Assembly (NCBI GenBank): GCA_030603375.1
Contig: JAUVXY010000016.1
Location: 1 to 15,763, forward strand
Direction of reading: 5' to 3'
Source: Actinomycetes bacterium
Lineage (GTDB): Bacteria; Actinomycetota; Humimicrobiia; Humimicrobiales; Humimicrobiaceae
DNA length: 15,763 bases
Made by a program: the position numbers and the translations under genes. A model generated the notes under the pieces. That model made no database searches, had not been told where the DNA came from, and saw nothing but the letters and a program-made list of their open reading frames with translations. Of this stretch, positions 1-6,962 are shown piece by piece; the first letter of the stretch is position 1; every line of letters starts with the position of its first letter.

Positions 1-271
1 TTTCTGTGTTCCAGCAAACGGCAGCTCTAATCCCACTGACCTTGTTTGCTGCAAGGCTCATACCTATTCCGGTTCCGCAGACGAGTATTGCCATATCAGC
101 TTTCTTGCATGCAACTAATTGTGCACCTTTTTCTCCATAATCGGGATAGTCAACGCTTTCTGTACTGTTTGTCCCGACATCTATTACAGTATGTCCAATG
201 GAGCCGGCTAACTCAATTATTTTGGATTTATAATTATATCCCGCATGATCCGATCCTACAGATATTTTCAA
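1..271 (-). CDS. rpiB: Ribose-5-phosphate isomerase B (partial, C-terminus beyond left edge)
   Basis: RpiB interconverts ribose 5-phosphate and ribulose 5-phosphate in the non-oxidative pentose phosphate pathway. About 90 of the usual ~150 residues are visible. The N-terminus reads KISVGSDHAGY, the family phosphate/sugar-binding start with Asp8-His9. The active-site loop CGTGIGMS begins at Cys65, the expected catalytic cysteine, and is followed by NKVSGIRAA. The C-terminal part, with the second catalytic histidine region, lies outside the window. The start is a TTG at 271-269. It is preferred because a strong Shine-Dalgarno sequence (AAAGGAAGG on the minus strand, 285-277) lies 5 nt upstream and because family homology begins right there. 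The gene follows the sua5-like gene on the same strand with a 113-nt gap holding its own promoter. A sua5-rpiB neighbourhood is common in Gram-positive bacteria. Identity is secure. Confidence 0.93.
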   Translation of the reverse strand, partial: MKISVGSDHAGYNYKSKIIELAGSIGHTVIDVGTNSTESVDYPDYGEKGAQLVACKKADMAILVCGTGIGMSLAANKVSGIRAAVCWNTE

Positions 272-322
272 ACTTGCCTTCCTTTGAAGATGTAATAATT
301 ATTCTATTTTTATATCCTCAGT

Positions 323-350
323 ATTATATTCTAATTAAAAAGATAGTCAA
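323..350 (-). promoter_or_regulatory. Predicted housekeeping promoter of rpiB
   Basis: On the minus strand TTGACT (350-345) and a perfect TATAAT (328-323) are separated by 16 nt. Transcription would start near 316, giving a leader of about 45 nt that contains the strong Shine-Dalgarno of rpiB. A second, weaker candidate (TTGACA at 388-383, overlapping the sua5 stop codon, 18 nt from TATAGC at 364-359) lies just upstream. rpiB may thus be expressed independently of the upstream gene. Confidence 0.5.
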
Positions 351-384
351 AGATAATAGCTATATTTTTTTAGAAATGACTGTG

Positions 385-1056
385 TCAATATTCAGCGATT
401 ATGCTACCTTTTGTATTTAAAATTTCCTGTATCTTGCTGCGCTTTATTTTACCTTCCCTGACAATAACAGGATTTATGCCTGAAGCATCAATAATTGTGG
501 ACACAGTTCCCGGCAGCATGTTCCGGCAGCTAACTATTAAATCAGCATTTGTTCTAATCTTAACGGGTACGGCATTAATTGTTGCCGGATCTGTGCCACG
601 GCCTGAAATATTGGCGCTTGTTGAAATAATCGGGCCGCTTATGTCTATAACCTGCCTTATAAATTTTAGCCCCGCCCTCCTTATGGCAATTTTTTTGCTC
701 CTGCTTGTGATAAATGAATTTAAAGATTTATTTTTTTCAAAAATTATCGTAAGGGGGGACTGATTTTCTGTATCCCAGCAACAGTCGATCAGGGTTTTTG
801 CTGGCTGGCTTATATTTCCTACAAGGCTATTTAAAGTTGAGAGTTTTGAAATCAAAATAATAAAAGGGAGGCTTGTGTCCCTTTTCTTAATTTCACGTAC
901 TTTTTGGAGAGCTTTCCTGTTATTGTATGCGCAGCTTATCCCATAGATTGTTGCTGTTGGCAGGATAACTATCTTTCCGTTTGTTATAGCTGAAGCTATA
1001 GCTTCTATAGTTTTTAAATTGACTTTATCCGGGTTGTTAATTTTTATTGTTTTCAT
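385..1056 (-). CDS. Sua5/YciO/YrdC family protein, probable threonylcarbamoyl-AMP synthase (TsaC-type)
   Basis: The family makes threonylcarbamoyl-AMP from threonine, bicarbonate and ATP, the first step of the t6A37 modification of ANN-decoding tRNAs. The 223-residue protein matches a stand-alone YrdC domain, with only a few residues after it and no C-terminal Sua5 domain (long Sua5 is ~340 aa). Visible motifs are PTATIYG at 33-39, KKR at 57-59 (the family KxR), STSANISG at 145-152 (the SxN nucleotide-binding motif) and GTVSTIID at 183-190. Departures from the family: the usual acidic residue of PT(D/E)T is Ala35, and the normally conserved WPGPLT reads WDTENQSPLT at 94-103. It could be a divergent TsaC or a paralogue of YciO type. 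No clear Shine-Dalgarno precedes the ATG. The gene is divergent from the dCMP deaminase and upstream of rpiB, the usual sua5 neighbour. Family assignment is firm, exact activity likely. Confidence 0.85.
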   Translation of the reverse strand: MKTIKINNPDKVNLKTIEAIASAITNGKIVILPTATIYGISCAYNNRKALQKVREIKKRDTSLPFIILISKLSTLNSLVGNISQPAKTLIDCCWDTENQSPLTIIFEKNKSLNSFITSRSKKIAIRRAGLKFIRQVIDISGPIISTSANISGRGTDPATINAVPVKIRTNADLIVSCRNMLPGTVSTIIDASGINPVIVREGKIKRSKIQEILNTKGSIIAEY

Positions 1057-1115
1057 AAAAAAATAAAGATAATTCTTTGAAAAATTTCGGTATTTTGTTT
1101 TGCACAGATAATTTT

Positions 1116-1121
1116 ATTATA
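1116..1121 (-). promoter_or_regulatory. Possible -10 element for the sua5-like gene
   Basis: The minus strand carries a perfect TATAAT hexamer about 60 nt upstream of the start codon at 1056. It would give a leader of about 50 nt. No good -35 was found at 16-18 nt spacing, so support is partial. Confidence 0.3.
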
Positions 1122-1201
1122 ACTAAATTTTAGCTATTCATTAGTTAAATTGCAAAGAGCGTGTTTAAAAGGACTATTGCAGGCACAGGCAGAAATATTT
1201 T

Positions 1202-1230
1202 TTGCTTAAGAATAAAATTATTGATAATAT
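1202..1230 (+). promoter_or_regulatory. Candidate promoter for the dCMP deaminase transcript
   Basis: TTGCTT (1202-1207) and TAATAT (1225-1230) are spaced by 17 nt. The start site would be near 1237, placing the hairpin at 1271-1296 and the short leader ORF at 1328-1369 inside the 5' untranslated region. Both hexamers are imperfect. Confidence 0.3.
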
Positions 1231-1270
1231 TAAACCATCTTTACTTACAGTTTTGGGAAAAGTTGGAAGA

Positions 1271-1296
1271 TTGTAAAGTAACTGCTTTCTTTACAA
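1271..1296 (+). repeat. 8-bp perfect inverted repeat in the dCMP deaminase leader
   Basis: TTGTAAAG (1271-1278) and CTTTACAA (1289-1296) form an 8-bp perfect dyad around a 10-nt loop. There is no following T-run, so it is not a classical terminator. It ends 20 nt before the Shine-Dalgarno of the leader ORF. It could be a protein-binding operator or an RNA hairpin. No known class was recognised. Confidence 0.45.
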
Positions 1297-1327
1297 CTAA
1301 GATCCAAAAAATTCTAAAAAGGATAAT

Positions 1328-1369
1328 ATGACGACAACAAAAATAAATTTTAATGGTTATGAAGAATAA
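1328..1369 (+). CDS. Short leader ORF (13 codons) overlapping the dCMP deaminase start
   Basis: ATG at 1328 opens MTTTKINFNGYEE and stops with TAA at 1367-1369. AAAAAGG at 1316-1322 lies 5 nt upstream, a better ribosome-binding site than anything in front of the dCMP deaminase ATGs at 1353 and 1359, which lie inside this ORF in a different frame. The arrangement suggests that ribosomes terminating at 1369 re-initiate at the nearby deaminase start. Translation is inferred only from the ribosome-binding site and position. Confidence 0.35.
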   Translation: MTTTKINFNGYEE

Positions 1370-1814
1370 ACGCCCGACCTGGGATGAATATTTTGCAGCT
1401 ATAGCAAGGCAAGTTTCTACCCGTGCAACCTGTCTGAGGAGAAAAGTTGGGGCGGTAATCGTAAAGGATAAAAGAATACTTGCCACAGGCTATAATGGCG
1501 CTCCTATGGGGGTAAAGAGCTGTCTGGAAAGGGGAAACTGTCTTAGAGAAGAACTTGGTGTTCCATCCGGGGAGAGGCAGGAGATTTGCCGGGGAATGCA
1601 TGCAGAACAGAATGCTATAGTTCAAGCTGCCTACCACGGAGTCCGGATAAAAGGCAGTGTTATCTATGTTACAAACCAGCCGTGTATTCTTTGCGCAAAA
1701 ATGATTATAAATAGTGGGATTAGAAAAGTATATTACCTGGAAGAATATCCCGACCCTCTGGCTATAGAGATGCTTAACGAAGGAAAGATAGAGTTAATCA
1801 AACTAAATTTTTAA
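1353..1814 (+). CDS. comEB: Deoxycytidylate (dCMP) deaminase, ComEB type
   Basis: The enzyme deaminates dCMP to dUMP, feeding thymidylate synthesis, using a catalytic zinc. The 153-residue protein has the cytidine deaminase-fold zinc signature HAE at 83-85 (Glu85 as proton shuttle) and PCILC at 110-114 (Cys111 and Cys114 as ligands). The family N-terminal block is also clear: RPTWDEYF, then TCLRRKVGAVIVKD and ILATGYNGAP. Cys57, Cys63 and Cys79 lie where many relatives carry further metal-binding residues. The start may be the ATG at 1353 or the one at 1359. Neither has a recognisable Shine-Dalgarno, and translation may be coupled to the short ORF at 1328-1369. The gene converges on the ATPase operon with only 8 nt between stop codons. 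Upstream of atp operons in Gram-positive bacteria this gene is a frequent neighbour. Confidence 0.93.
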   Translation: MVMKNKRPTWDEYFAAIARQVSTRATCLRRKVGAVIVKDKRILATGYNGAPMGVKSCLERGNCLREELGVPSGERQEICRGMHAEQNAIVQAAYHGVRIKGSVIYVTNQPCILCAKMIINSGIRKVYYLEEYPDPLAIEMLNEGKIELIKLNF

Positions 1815-1822
1815 AAGAATCC

Positions 1823-2443
1823 TTAGTGGCCTCTTATAATATCTTTGATTTTCATCAGCCTTACAATACTTGAACGCTCTGTTTCATCAAGTTTCATTGT
1901 GATATATTTTATGGATTCTGTCAGGTTTGGGATAAGCTTGTATTCAAGGGAATTAACTCTTCTTCTTGTCTCTTCAATTTCATCAGCCATTAACTGAACG
2001 GATTTTTCCTTTTCAGCAAGATTAAAAAGGGATTCAATAAATTTGTTAAATTTAATCAGGGCAGCGTCCATTCCACTGGAAGTATTAAGATATCCGTAAG
2101 GAATGATATTTCCTTCCACCTCTTTTTCAAACAGGGGAACGCGCACACTCATAAGATTTTTCTTCTTTACTGAAACAGAAATTTTTTTTGTTGGCAGCAG
2201 CAGCGCTTCTTCGGCCTGAGACGGCCCCATTTTAGCACTGGCAAGAATGAATTCAAAAAGTATTGATTGAAATTTTCTTTCAATGGAAAGTCTTAAGTTT
2301 TTTACCTCGTCAATAATTGCCAGAAGCTGACTCATCAATTCATCCTGTTTGTCTTTTAAAAGTTTGTGCCCTCTCTGTGCAAGCTTTAGCCTCCGTTTTA
2401 ACCGGAGTAGCTCCATCCTTGTTGCGCTAATATTTTCTATCAT
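1823..2443 (-). CDS. ntpD: V-type ATP synthase/ATPase subunit D (central rotor shaft)
   Basis: Subunit D forms the long central coiled coil that turns inside the A3B3 head and transmits torque to the membrane rotor, together with subunit F. The 206-residue product matches the family length. It opens with the typical helical start: TRMELLRLKRRLKLAQRGHK at residues 8-27, then KLLKDKQDEL. A second long charged helix near the C-terminus closes the hairpin (EETRRRVNSLEYKLIPNL at about 157-174). It is the last gene of the operon. Its ATG overlaps the stop of subunit B by 4 nt (ATGA, 2440-2443), a sign of translational coupling. No Rho-independent terminator follows before the convergent dCMP deaminase. 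Confidence 0.95.
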   Translation of the reverse strand: MIENISATRMELLRLKRRLKLAQRGHKLLKDKQDELMSQLLAIIDEVKNLRLSIERKFQSILFEFILASAKMGPSQAEEALLLPTKKISVSVKKKNLMSVRVPLFEKEVEGNIIPYGYLNTSSGMDAALIKFNKFIESLFNLAEKEKSVQLMADEIEETRRRVNSLEYKLIPNLTESIKYITMKLDETERSSIVRLMKIKDIIRGH

Positions 2444-3846
2444 TTAACAGCTGCGTCCTCTTTCTTTTTTTTGTATTGCTCCATATATTTGTCAAGATAT
2501 TCGTCCCTGATTCTCTTTAGTTCTTCTCTTGGGAACACTGATATCAATTTCCACCCAAGGTCCAGAGTTTCACCAATGGCTCTATTTTCATATTCATCCT
2601 GAGATATATATTCCTTTTCAAAATTTTCAGCAAATTTAAAATAAATTTTATCCATATCTGACAGCGCAGCTTCGCCGAGAATAACTGCAAGCTCCTGTAC
2701 TTCTTTCCCCTTCGCATATGCAGCATAAAGCTGGTTAAACATATCGGCATGATCCTCTCTTGTTTTTCCTTTTCCAATACCTTTATCCTTAAGCCTTGAA
2801 AGCGAGGGAAGAGCATCCACCGGAGGGGATATTCTCTTTTTGTAAAGAGATCTTGAAAGCATTATCTGCCCTTCTGTTATATATCCAGTAAGATCAGGAA
2901 TTGGGTGGGTCTTATCATCCTCAGGCATTGTAAGTATTGGTATAAGTGTAATTGAACCTTTTTTCCCTTTTATCTTTCCGGCTCTTTCGTATATCGTAGA
3001 AAGATCTGTATATAAATAACCGGGATAGCCTCTTCTTCCCGGAACTTCCTTTCGTGCAGCAGAAATTTCTTTTAATGCCTCGCAATAGTTGGTCATATCT
3101 GTAAGAATTACAAGAACATGCATGTCTTTTTCAAACGCAAGGTATTCTGCACAGGTCAGCCCAACCCTTGGAGTAGCAATTCTTTCAATTGCAGGATCAT
3201 CTGCAAGATTTAATATAAGTACCGATCTGCTTAATGCCCCTGTTTTTTTCAAATCATTTATAAAATACTGCGATTCGTCAAATGTTATGCCCATTGCAAT
3301 AAACACAACTGCAAATGCTTCCTTCTCTCCCAAAACTGTTGACTGTCTTGCAATCTGCGCTGCCAATTTATTGTGGGGAAGCCCTGACCCTGAAAATATT
3401 GGTAATTTCTGGCCGCGGACCAATGTATTTAAACCGTCTATTACCGATATTCCTGTTTGAATAAATTCATCAGGATAATCTCTCGCAAATGGATTTATTG
3501 GAGCGCCGTTTATGTCAATTCCCTTTTCAGGAATTATTCTATCGTTTTCTGTTTTTGGTTTTCCAAGTCCCGTAAAAACTTTTCCTAATATATCAGGTGA
3601 AAGGTACATATGAATTCCCTTGCCAAGAAACCTGACTTTCGTATTTTCAGCATCAATTCCGGTTGTTCCCTCAAAAACCTGAACGAGGGCTTTGTCTTTA
3701 TGAACTTCAAGCACTCTCCCATTTCGCCTGCTGCCGTTGGTGAGCATAATCTCAACAAGTTCCTCATACTTAACACCCTCGACACCTTCTACAAGCATCA
3801 GGGGCCCTGTAATATTTGCAATACCCTTGTATTCTTTTAACATCAT
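2440..3846 (-). CDS. ntpB: V-type ATP synthase/ATPase subunit B (non-catalytic nucleotide-site subunit)
   Basis: Subunit B alternates with A in the A3B3 head and contributes residues to the catalytic interfaces. The protein has 468 residues (467 from the second Met). As expected for B, there is no functional Walker A. The equivalent loop reads SGSGLPHN at 152-159. Conserved stretches include PRVGLTCAEYLAFEK at 226-240 and PGRRGYPGYLYTDLSTIYERAG at 269-290. PSLSRLKDKG holds Arg351, the position of the arginine finger. Two adjacent ATG codons open the frame (3846 and 3843). The Shine-Dalgarno GAGGAG (3855-3850) is 3 nt from the first and 6 nt from the second, so the second is the likelier start and makes the finger Arg350, the E. 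hirae number. The gene abuts the stop of subunit A directly. Confidence 0.96.
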   Translation of the reverse strand: MMLKEYKGIANITGPLMLVEGVEGVKYEELVEIMLTNGSRRNGRVLEVHKDKALVQVFEGTTGIDAENTKVRFLGKGIHMYLSPDILGKVFTGLGKPKTENDRIIPEKGIDINGAPINPFARDYPDEFIQTGISVIDGLNTLVRGQKLPIFSGSGLPHNKLAAQIARQSTVLGEKEAFAVVFIAMGITFDESQYFINDLKKTGALSRSVLILNLADDPAIERIATPRVGLTCAEYLAFEKDMHVLVILTDMTNYCEALKEISAARKEVPGRRGYPGYLYTDLSTIYERAGKIKGKKGSITLIPILTMPEDDKTHPIPDLTGYITEGQIMLSRSLYKKRISPPVDALPSLSRLKDKGIGKGKTREDHADMFNQLYAAYAKGKEVQELAVILGEAALSDMDKIYFKFAENFEKEYISQDEYENRAIGETLDLGWKLISVFPREELKRIRDEYLDKYMEQYKKKKEDAAVK

Positions 3847-5607
3847 TTACTCCTCTATTAATGATGAGATTTCTTTATTGATGTCTTCCCTGATTTCATC
3901 AATTTTATCTATCTCTGTATTCTTAATGTATCTCATTCTTGCTATCTTATTTTTTACTTTCATGGTTTCAATCAAATTAATATCTGCTCCCAGCTGGATG
4001 TACTCTTTAGCCTGATTATAGAAATAATTAATTACACTTAGTATCTTGTACTGTTTTTCAATCGGTGAGTAAGTATCTATCTCATGGAATGCATTTTGAT
4101 GGAGAAAATCTTCCCTTATCATTCTTGCAACAAGAAGCACCAGCCTGTCAGAGCCTGACAGGGCATCAATACCAACAAGGCGGGCTATTTCTTCAAGCTC
4201 CGATTCTTCCTGAAGCAATCTCATGGCTTCTGCCTGAAGGTCAAAATAATTATCTGCAATATTTTTTTTCACATATTTTTTTATATTTTCATTGTAAAGA
4301 GAATATGAATTTAGCCATGATATCGCCGGGAAATGCCTGCTGTATGCCAGATTTGCCTCAAGAGACCAAAACACTTTTACAACTCTGAGCGTTGCTTGTA
4401 CAACAGGATCTGAGAGGTCTCCGCCCGGAGGTGAAACTGCGCCAATGACGGAGAGTGCACCAAACCTGTCTTTTTTTTGTGACAGGCATCTGACTCTGCC
4501 GGATCTCTCATAAAATGATGCTATTTTTGAACCCAGGTATGCAGGATACCCCTCCTCGCCCGGCATTTCTTCAAGTCTGCCGGAAATTTCTCTCATTGCT
4601 TCGGCCCATCTTGAAGTTGAGTCTGCCATTAGTGCTACAGAGTATCCCATGTCCCTGAAGTACTCTGCTATTGTTATTCCTGTGTAAACCGATGCCTCTC
4701 TGGCTGCAACCGGCATATTTGATGTATTTGCAATTAGGACTGTCCTTTTCATCAGGGGCTTGCCTGATTTTGGGTCAATAAGCTTTGGAAATTCAAGAAG
4801 TACATCTGTCATTTCATTCCCTCTTTCACCGCATCCTATATAGACAACAATCTCAGCGTTTGCCCATTTTGCTAACTGATGCTGTATAACTGTTTTGCCT
4901 GAACCAAATGGACCCGGAACGCAAGCTGTTCCGCCATTTGCAATTGGGAAGAACATATCGATAACTCTTTGTCCCGTGATAAGCGGCTCATTGGGAATAA
5001 TTTTTTCAAGAAATGGTCTTGGCTTTCTTACGGGCCATTTCTGCATCATTGTGATATCGGTATCGCCATTTTTAGTTTTTATTACGGCAATAGTTTCTTC
5101 TAAAGTAAAGTTTCCATCTTCTATTGTCTGTATCTCGCCGCTTAATCCGGGAGGTACCATTATGTAGTGTTTTATGATGCTTGTTTCAGCAACAGCTCCG
5201 AGGTAATCACCACTTTCCACTAAATCACCTTTTTTGGCAATTGGTTCAAATTTCCATTCTTTCTCTCTATCAAGCGCTGGCACATGTATGCCCCTTGTGA
5301 TAAAGTTTCCTGTTTTACTATATATTATATCAAGAGGTCTTTGGGTTCCATCATAAATGGATTCAATGAGCCCGGGGCCCAGCTCAACAGTAAGAGGTTC
5401 ATTTGTTATATATACTGGTTCTCCAACTCCTACGCCCGCAGTCTCTTCGTAAACCTGTATGGAAGCAATGCTGCCGCTTAATTCAATAATTTCACCCATG
5501 AGCCTTTTTTCAGACACGTAAACGACATCAAACATTTTTGACCCTGCCATATTCTCAGCTGCTACAAGCGGGCCCGCCACTTTAATGATTTTACCGATTT
5601 TTTCCAT
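3847..5607 (-). CDS. ntpA: V-type ATP synthase/ATPase catalytic subunit A
   Basis: Subunit A holds the catalytic nucleotide site of the rotary ATPase. The 586-residue length fits the family. The N-terminal barrel (about 1-75) is followed by the A-specific bulge domain (about 110-185), which F-type beta subunits lack. The P-loop GPFGSGKT is at 232-239 (Lys238, Thr239). GERGNE at 260-265 provides the glutamate that polarises water, and the Walker B strand VALMADS at 324-330 ends near Asp329. SGRLEEMPGEEGYPAYL at 342-358 is also typical. AGGAG on the minus strand (5619-5615) sits 7 nt before the ATG, a good ribosome-binding site. The preceding gene F ends 13 nt upstream, and B starts immediately after the stop. 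All catalytic residues checked are present, so an active enzyme is expected. Confidence 0.97.
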   Translation of the reverse strand: MEKIGKIIKVAGPLVAAENMAGSKMFDVVYVSEKRLMGEIIELSGSIASIQVYEETAGVGVGEPVYITNEPLTVELGPGLIESIYDGTQRPLDIIYSKTGNFITRGIHVPALDREKEWKFEPIAKKGDLVESGDYLGAVAETSIIKHYIMVPPGLSGEIQTIEDGNFTLEETIAVIKTKNGDTDITMMQKWPVRKPRPFLEKIIPNEPLITGQRVIDMFFPIANGGTACVPGPFGSGKTVIQHQLAKWANAEIVVYIGCGERGNEMTDVLLEFPKLIDPKSGKPLMKRTVLIANTSNMPVAAREASVYTGITIAEYFRDMGYSVALMADSTSRWAEAMREISGRLEEMPGEEGYPAYLGSKIASFYERSGRVRCLSQKKDRFGALSVIGAVSPPGGDLSDPVVQATLRVVKVFWSLEANLAYSRHFPAISWLNSYSLYNENIKKYVKKNIADNYFDLQAEAMRLLQEESELEEIARLVGIDALSGSDRLVLLVARMIREDFLHQNAFHEIDTYSPIEKQYKILSVINYFYNQAKEYIQLGADINLIETMKVKNKIARMRYIKNTEIDKIDEIREDINKEISSLIEE

Positions 5608-5620
5608 ATATTTTCTCCTA

Positions 5621-5941
5621 TTATTGCTCAGTTATAACATCTACGCCAACAGCTTTTATTATCGCACTCCTGAGCCTCTGTATCGCATAATCATTCCTTT
5701 TGCCCAGACCGGGGATAACTACTATCGAAGGCAGAAATTTATCTGAATATTCTTTAATAATAAAATCAAGTTTAGCTGCAATCGTCTCTGTTACAAAAAT
5801 AATGCCATATCCTTCTGCTGCAAGATGTTTTATCTTTACTGCTGCTTCATCTACTTCGCTAACTGGAAAAACATCAACTCCAATTGCCTTGAATATAAGC
5901 ATAATATCATTTTCGCCAATTGCTGCGATTTTTGTCTTCAT
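5621..5941 (-). CDS. ntpG: V-type ATP synthase/ATPase subunit F (rotor-associated; NtpG in E. hirae naming)
   Basis: Subunit F binds D and completes the central rotor axis. The 106-residue protein has the family's Rossmann-like start (KIAAIGENDIMLIFKAIGVDVFPV, residues 4-27) and the conserved middle segments YGIIFVTE and FLPSIVVIPG. The ATG at 5941 lies 35 nt inside the end of subunit C in another frame. An in-frame TAG immediately precedes it, so the start cannot be extended upstream. The nearest Shine-Dalgarno-like GAGG is more than 10 nt away, so translation is probably coupled to C. Its place between C and A matches the E. hirae order. Confidence 0.93.
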   Translation of the reverse strand: MKTKIAAIGENDIMLIFKAIGVDVFPVSEVDEAAVKIKHLAAEGYGIIFVTETIAAKLDFIIKEYSDKFLPSIVVIPGLGKRNDYAIQRLRSAIIKAVGVDVITEQ

Positions 5942-6962
5942 CTAATAATAAAACCTCATGTCTTATTTTACTTCTGTCAATATCATACAGGATGCCTGTA
6001 AATACAATACTCAAGTTTTTTAACTCTATCCTTTTTTTAATGAAAAAATCAACAATTTTTTCAAGATTTGATACAGTATATTTTACTGGATCAAAAAAAT
6101 AAATGTAAAACAATTCCTCACTTTTTTCAAAGGAGCAAACGCCATCTTCAGCCTCATGCGGAAGTCCGGCCTCTTGTTTTATCAGCGGAGCATATCTTGT
6201 TTTGCTTATCTGTTGTATAAAATGTTCAAAGTTCTCATTCTCAAAATTTTTTAAAAAATTTATGTTGAAAAACCCATTTTTATGCAGAAACAGATCAAAA
6301 TTAATTTTTTCTCCGGAAAACTTGTTTCTGTAGATGTTTTTTATATTAAATATATCTATTATGTGCCTTAAAAAGTCTTTTATCATACTATTTTTTATGG
6401 CAGAAGTTAAGCTGTACAATTTTTCCAAAAAAAATAATTCAAGTTTCAATTCTGCGGTTCTATGGTTTTTTTCTGTGCTGCTGAGCATAGCTGCATACTG
6501 CAAAATACTGCTGGCGTACAAATCAATATTTTCATGGCTCCCAGGCTCCATGGCCCTTTTTAATTGATTGTAGGAGTAAGAGACAGGTACAAAAAGTTTT
6601 TCCATGTCTCTGTCCAGGAACGCAGATTTCATCATAAGCTTTACATTGTGCAGGTCTTCCTTAAGTGTTAGCAAATTAATAATAATCTGGTGTTCTGCTT
6701 TTAATCTATCCCTTAGAAAGCTAACCATGCTTTTTAGTTCAGAGATTATAACATTTTCAAAATTATCATTTGCACCAGCATCAGTAAGGTATTTTAAGTA
6801 GTAGGTTTCATGCAGCATCCTAAGAAAATCATTTGCACTCTTTACACCTATCATCCTTTTAATCTTCTGTTCTTCTATAAATTCTTTTTCTCTTGCTTTT
6901 AGCTCTGCGCATGCAAAAAGATAGAAGCTGTCATCGTTAATTGTATAATCTGTTAGTGTCAA
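5907..6962 (-). CDS. ntpC: V-type ATP synthase/ATPase subunit C (rotor-top adaptor, AC39/d-like)
   Basis: Subunit C is the funnel-shaped adaptor that sits on the proteolipid ring and receives the D-F shaft. The product has 351 residues, similar to bacterial relatives. It is mainly helical and shows the family features of an N-terminal YLFACAELKAREKEF-like segment and a repeated three-domain helical fold, with no membrane segment. The start is a TTG (6962-6960) whose bases overlap the TGA stop of subunit E by 4 nt. GGGAGG on the minus strand (6972-6967) is only 4 nt upstream and supports this start. The 3' end overlaps subunit F by 35 nt. This family is weakly conserved in sequence, so the call leans partly on operon position between E and F. 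Confidence 0.88.
   Translation of the reverse strand: MTLTDYTINDDSFYLFACAELKAREKEFIEEQKIKRMIGVKSANDFLRMLHETYYLKYLTDAGANDNFENVIISELKSMVSFLRDRLKAEHQIIINLLTLKEDLHNVKLMMKSAFLDRDMEKLFVPVSYSYNQLKRAMEPGSHENIDLYASSILQYAAMLSSTEKNHRTAELKLELFFLEKLYSLTSAIKNSMIKDFLRHIIDIFNIKNIYRNKFSGEKINFDLFLHKNGFFNINFLKNFENENFEHFIQQISKTRYAPLIKQEAGLPHEAEDGVCSFEKSEELFYIYFFDPVKYTVSNLEKIVDFFIKKRIELKNLSIVFTGILYDIDRSKIRHEVLLLDEDKNRSNWRK

Larger units (their letters stand above)
1057..1352. other. Divergent intergenic region between the sua5-like gene and dCMP deaminase
   Basis: This 296-nt AT-rich stretch separates two divergently transcribed genes. It holds a perfect minus-strand -10 (TATAAT, 1121-1116) for the sua5-like gene without a convincing -35, a plus-strand promoter candidate at 1202-1230, an 8-bp inverted repeat at 1271-1296 and the start of a short ORF with a good Shine-Dalgarno at 1316-1369. 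No tRNA or recognised riboswitch was seen. Confidence 0.6.

Noticed and set aside
46..420. Open frame of 124 codons on the plus strand
   Set aside because: It is antisense to rpiB and its leader, shows no family features, and the minus-strand RpiB reading is unmistakable.
1241..1637. Two minus-strand frames opposite the dCMP deaminase
   Set aside because: They are antisense to a gene with clear zinc-binding motifs and have no domain-like features of their own.
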